NCBI GenBank assembly: GCA_039619475.1 | Contig: CM077116.1 | Location: 200,345,117-200,409,116 of the forward strand | DNA: 64,000 nucleotides | Source: Icerya purchasi | Lineage: Eukaryota; Arthropoda; Insecta; Hemiptera; Monophlebidae | Direction: 5' to 3' | In this document: piece after piece, positions 61,250 through 64,000 of the stretch | Position numbering within the stretch: position 1 is the stretch's first letter | How the letters are laid out: each line of letters begins with the position of its first letter | Notes under the pieces: generated by a model | Told to the model about the DNA's origin: nothing | Databases searched by the model: none | The model's input: only the letters and a program-made list of their open reading frames with translations | Translations under genes and position numbers: made by a program

Positions 61250-61345
61250 TGTCGGTACTGCCCGACCAGTCGCAGCGACACATCATATGTATCATAAGCG
61301 TAATTTTTGGAAAAATTACGTCGCTTTAGTCGGGCAGTGTCTCCG
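61250..61345. repeat. Nested hairpin in a GC-richer island
   Basis: The inner palindrome cgtaatttttggaaaaatta, completed by cg (61301-61322), has a 2-nt loop. Outside it, agcgac (61273-61278) can pair with gtcgct (61320-61325). Further out, actgcccgac at 61256-61265 pairs with gtcgggcagt at 61328-61338. The whole can fold into one long interrupted stem. Its composition is richer in G+C than the surroundings. Function unknown; it may be part of a repeat. Confidence 0.65.
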
Positions 61346-61480
61346 CGTCTAGCCCTTGTTAATTTTACGTTATTATACTTGTGTTGGTACGGCTTCGGAA
61401 TTAGATTCCAATTTCCCAACGGTTCGAACCATTTAATCAGCTGCTTTACTTTACTCGGTTCGAACATTACTAGAGAAATA

Positions 61481-61509
61481 CACCCTGTCAAGAAAGTATC
61501 GGGAATTGT
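61481..61509 (+). repeat. mariner terminal inverted repeat, 3' side of transposase
   Basis: It begins caccctgtcaagaaag and is the exact reverse complement of 62771-62799. The next base inward breaks the match. Confidence 0.97.
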
Positions 61510-61528
61510 TAAATAAAACGAACAATTT

Positions 61529-62605
61529 TTAATTTTCATCCAAATTTATTTTGTCACCTTCAAAATAACATCCATTCGAAGCGATGCACATATGCCAACG
61601 CTTTTTCCACTCGGCAAAGCACTTCTGATAGGCGGTTTCCGGGATGGCCTTTAGCTCTCGCGTCGCATTCGTCTTGATGTCATCAATCGATTCGAAGCGC
61701 ATTCCCCGTAGCGGAAATTTGAGTTTTGAGAATAGGAAGAAGTCGCAGGGTGCTAAATCTGGTGAATACGGCGGTTGTTCGATGATATTTACCGAGTGTT
61801 TGGCCAAAAACTCATTCACAATTATGGCTTTGTGAGACGGCGCATTATCGTGATGGAGAATCCAAGAATTGTCGACCCACAAATCGTTACGTTTACGACG
61901 GATAGCCTCTCTCAAACGTCTCAAAACACTTAAGTAAAACTCTTTGGTGACTGTCTGTCCGGCTGGCACATATTCATAGTGTACCACGCCTCGAATATCG
62001 AAGAAAACAATCAACATGATCTTCACTTTCGATCGGCTTTGGCGGAGTTTTTTCGGCTTTGGCGCGCCAATTGGCCGCTATTCGGACGATTGCTGGTTCG
62101 TAAGCGTGTCGTACTCATACACCCATGTCTCGTCACCAGTAATTATCTTTTCCAAGAAGGTAGGATCCAAATTGGCTCGATCCAGCATGTCTGCAGCTAC
62201 CTGTTCTCGGTACTTTTTTTGAAAGAAATTCAGGTCTTTCGGAACAAGCCGAGCCGCAACGCGTTGCATACCCAATTTTTCGTGCACAATCGTACGTACG
62301 CTCTCGTGTGACATGCCCAATCCATGAGCCATCTCTCTCAAGCTCACATGACAATTTTCAGCAACGATTTCCTTGATTTTATCGACGTTATCATCGGTCA
62401 CACTCGTTGAAGGCCGTCCAGAGCGAGGCATGTCTTCGACCGTCTCCCGACCATCCTTGAACGCTCTGTACCACTCGTAAACCCGCGTTTTTGATAAAGC
62501 AGATTCACCAAAAGCCTTCTGTAACATTTTCAGTGTATCGGCACAAGAAATTTCGTTCGAAACACAGAATTTAACACAAGTACGTTGTTCAATATTTTCA
62601 CTCAT
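61529..62605 (-). pseudogene. mariner transposase, one in-frame stop
   Basis: Cut-and-paste transposase of the D,D34D mariner family, which binds the TIRs and inserts at TA. From the ATG at 62605-62603 it runs 358 codons including the internal stop (mariners are usually near 345). The N-terminal part has paired helix-turn-helix domains (about residues 1-115: TLKMLQKAFGE, TRVYEWYRAFKDG, the GRPS linker, then SLREMAHGLGMSHESVRTI). LVPKDLNFFQKKYR stands for the WVPHEL motif. Catalytic Asps lie in TGDETW (about 158), LHHDNAPSH (about 253) and APCDFFLF (about 288), with 34 residues between the last two. A TAG at 62080-62078 (codon 176) interrupts the frame, which then continues in phase to the natural stop at 61529. 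Relatives often have Trp at this point, so a TGG-to-TAG change is likely. An upstream in-frame extension to 62719 lies outside the family's usual start. Confidence 0.95.
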
Positions 62606-62770
62606 TGTAAAACTTCGACAAAACACTTCAAGGTCGACTGATTTTAACAGCTGCTGTAAACACACTGGTTGACAAATCGCGCTAAAAATAGGCATCATAA
62701 TACAAAACAGTTGTACCAACCTGGAAAAAAAAAATTATCTGCCTAGCTATTACCCGGGAGATTTAAATTG

Positions 62771-62799
62771 ACAATTCCCGATACTTTCTTGACAGGGTG
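62771..62799 (-). repeat. mariner terminal inverted repeat, 5' side of transposase
   Basis: It ends ctttcttgacagggtg and matches 61481-61509 exactly in reverse complement. TA follows at 62800-62801. Confidence 0.97.
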
Positions 62800-62809
62800 T
62801 ATATACGAA

Positions 62810-62891
62810 ATACTATGCTGTGTTGATCGATAATAAATAAAATAAAAATATAAAATTTAATCTAAGTTTTTCATTTCCCACAGCATAGTAA
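62810..62891. repeat. 12-bp inverted repeat, wide spacing
   Basis: tactatgctgtg (about 62810-62822) and cacagcatagta (about 62880-62891) are exact reverse complements separated by AT-rich sequence, just outside the mariner. Confidence 0.7.
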
Positions 62892-62964
62892 AACCAGAAT
62901 TCCAACCACAAAATCAATATTTTATTTACGTTACTGAACTGTAGGCTCATGACAGCTGCCCCCC

Positions 62965-63005
62965 TTAATATGATTCAGGACTCGTAAGATTTTGAATCAT
63001 ATTAA
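62965..63005. repeat. 13-bp perfect hairpin, 15-nt loop
   Basis: ttaatatgattca at 62965-62977 pairs with tgaatcatattaa at 62993-63005. There is no T-run to suggest a terminator role, which would not be expected in a eukaryote anyway. Confidence 0.85.
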
Positions 63006-63083
63006 GTCAGACCTATTCGCCTCTAATAGGATCCGGTCTCTACCTCAGTTCTCGCTAGACTCGTTTTTCTCCAATTTCGCAAA

Positions 63084-63640
63084 ATATATATATATATATA
63101 TTTTTTTTTTATTATAATATATGTATTTTTTATTTTATTATTTTTTTATTTATAAATGCAGCTTTTTAAGTATAAAAGAAACATTCGTACACGCACATCG
63201 CTATTCACATACCTATAAATCTACATAATACTACCAATAAATTCTTTGCGTAATTCCTTAAAAGACCGTTAAAATAGTTCCGCTCATCATGACGTTGATA
63301 ACCAAAGGTGTACACTGTCTGCAATGGCTAACAAAATTCTAATAATTTAATATAAACGTTCAAATCAACAAAGAAATTAACCAAAAATTCACAAAATATC
63401 AGACAACTGCTACATAATAATCAAGAGTTGTATTAGTACAGAATTTGGAAGATCGCACATATTGTACTATAGATGTGCGTATGATAGACGCTGTTCAGTG
63501 AAGCTCACCGTTAAAGCGATATTGAGCATTAATAGCCAAAGTACTTAAATGTACGACGCGCGGGAAAAAATAATCCTCTATTTCAAAATAATAATGTTAG
63601 CGAGTATGATTTGTAGAAATGCATGAATTTTGGATATTCA
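63084..63640. other. TA run then AT-rich DNA, nothing recognised
   Basis: (TA)n at 63084-63101 is followed by T-rich sequence. No features follow to 63640. Confidence 0.5.
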
Positions 63641-63679
63641 AGAGATATTCAACGGCGATTTAGTTCACCTTATTGCCAT

Positions 63680-64000
63680 CGGTAAGATGTTGAATCCGCA
63701 AAGCGATTATTCATGGATATCACACGATATATTTGTACCATCTGTGTCTCGGTTTTATGATGACACCAAGTCCTCTTATCGGCGCCCGGCAGATAACATC
63801 CGACTAACGAGTTGACGCGCATCTTCTTCCTTATTTACTGTTTCCTTTCAACAAAGAGCACCTCCGTTCGCCCGATTGATGTGCCCAAAATAACGTAGGA
63901 TGTATGTAAATGGGTACTGCGGACGACAATCTTCGTTCAGTTCCGATCTTATCGAGGATGAAGGAATTCGTCCTCTCGGCAGCCTGCGCGGAATAGTAGG
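63680..64000 (-). pseudogene. RTE-like LINE C-terminal fragment, cut by the window edge
   Basis: On the minus strand from about 63965, frame-shifted pieces read ILDKIGTERRLSSAV, then an LRYFGHINRANGG-like block near 63890-63850. They resemble the LRYFGH block that precedes the GRxxGRP tail in RTE-like LINEs (compare LKYFGHIMRH at about 8480 and LGWLGHV at about 46405). The basic GR-rich motif is only faintly visible (GRRCAST). The start of the fragment lies beyond 64000. Confidence 0.4.

Larger units (their letters stand above)
61481..62799 (-). mobile_element. mariner transposon, structurally complete
   Basis: It has perfect 29-bp terminal inverted repeats, TA target duplication on both sides (61479-61480 and 62800-62801), total length 1319 bp, and one transposase frame on the minus strand. 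Size and structure match full-length mariners. The only visible coding defect is one in-frame stop. Identical TIRs suggest insertion not long ago relative to the other relics here. It could still be mobilised in trans by a related active transposase, which is inference. Confidence 0.96.

Noticed and set aside
61189..61539. 116-codon minus-strand frame
   Set aside because: It runs from inside the mariner across its TIR into flanking DNA, so it is a chance fusion.
61644..62311. Plus-strand frames of 63, 110 and 68 codons
   Set aside because: They are antisense to the mariner transposase.
62606..62719. N-terminal extension of the mariner transposase frame
   Set aside because: It is in phase but outside the family's usual start; the ATG at 62605 begins the typical MSEN-type N-terminus.
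62965..63005. Transcription terminator
   Set aside because: It is a perfect hairpin, but bacterial-type terminators are not expected in this eukaryotic DNA and no T-run follows.

Overview
The window looks like AT-rich nuclear DNA of an arthropod, most likely an insect. It has long A/T homopolymers and many (TA)n, (TAA)n and (CA)n microsatellites, no operon-like gene packing, and a mix of transposons typical of insect genomes: mariner, Tigger/pogo, hAT and its MITEs, RTE-like, I-like and Jockey-like LINEs, and tRNA-headed SINEs. I cannot name the species. A hemipteran would fit the RTE-like elements, but that is weak inference.

I found no intact host gene. Nearly every recognisable protein fragment belongs to a mobile element, and almost all are broken. 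The best-preserved element is a 1.3 kb mariner at 61481-62799 with perfect 29-bp inverted repeats, a TA target duplication and a transposase frame broken by one in-frame stop.

Layout. 1-2.5 kb: microsatellites, one end of a TA-associated palindromic repeat family, and an unclassified dispersed repeat. 2.5-10 kb: a SINE, a Jockey-like 3' end, I-like LINE relics, and an I-like endonuclease domain split by an RTE-like 3' fragment. 12-17 kb: a hAT transposase C-terminus, the second palindromic-family copy, and a mariner deletion derivative with long inverted arms. 17-21 kb: long microsatellites and two tandem copies of the dispersed repeat. 23-28 kb: an I-like 3' end, a possible terminal exon, and a Tigger element. 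32-33 kb: a fold-back MITE. 37-47 kb: an I-like RT fragment, a hAT-MITE-like repeat, a LINE C-terminus, and an internally deleted RTE-like element that keeps both ends. 48-53 kb: an I-like RT thumb, a fold-back element next to a tRNA-like SINE head, and the tail-to-tail dimer of the TA-associated family. 57-59.3 kb: three hAT-type MITEs and a mariner deletion derivative packed close together. 59.6-64 kb: an I-like relic, a nested hairpin, the near-intact mariner, and a LINE fragment at the edge.

These elements do not act together in a pathway. They form a layered record of insertions. The least explained structures are the TA-microsatellite-associated palindromic family, the fold-back element beside a Pol III-like head, and a pair of diverged short coding-like segments that might derive from a host exon.
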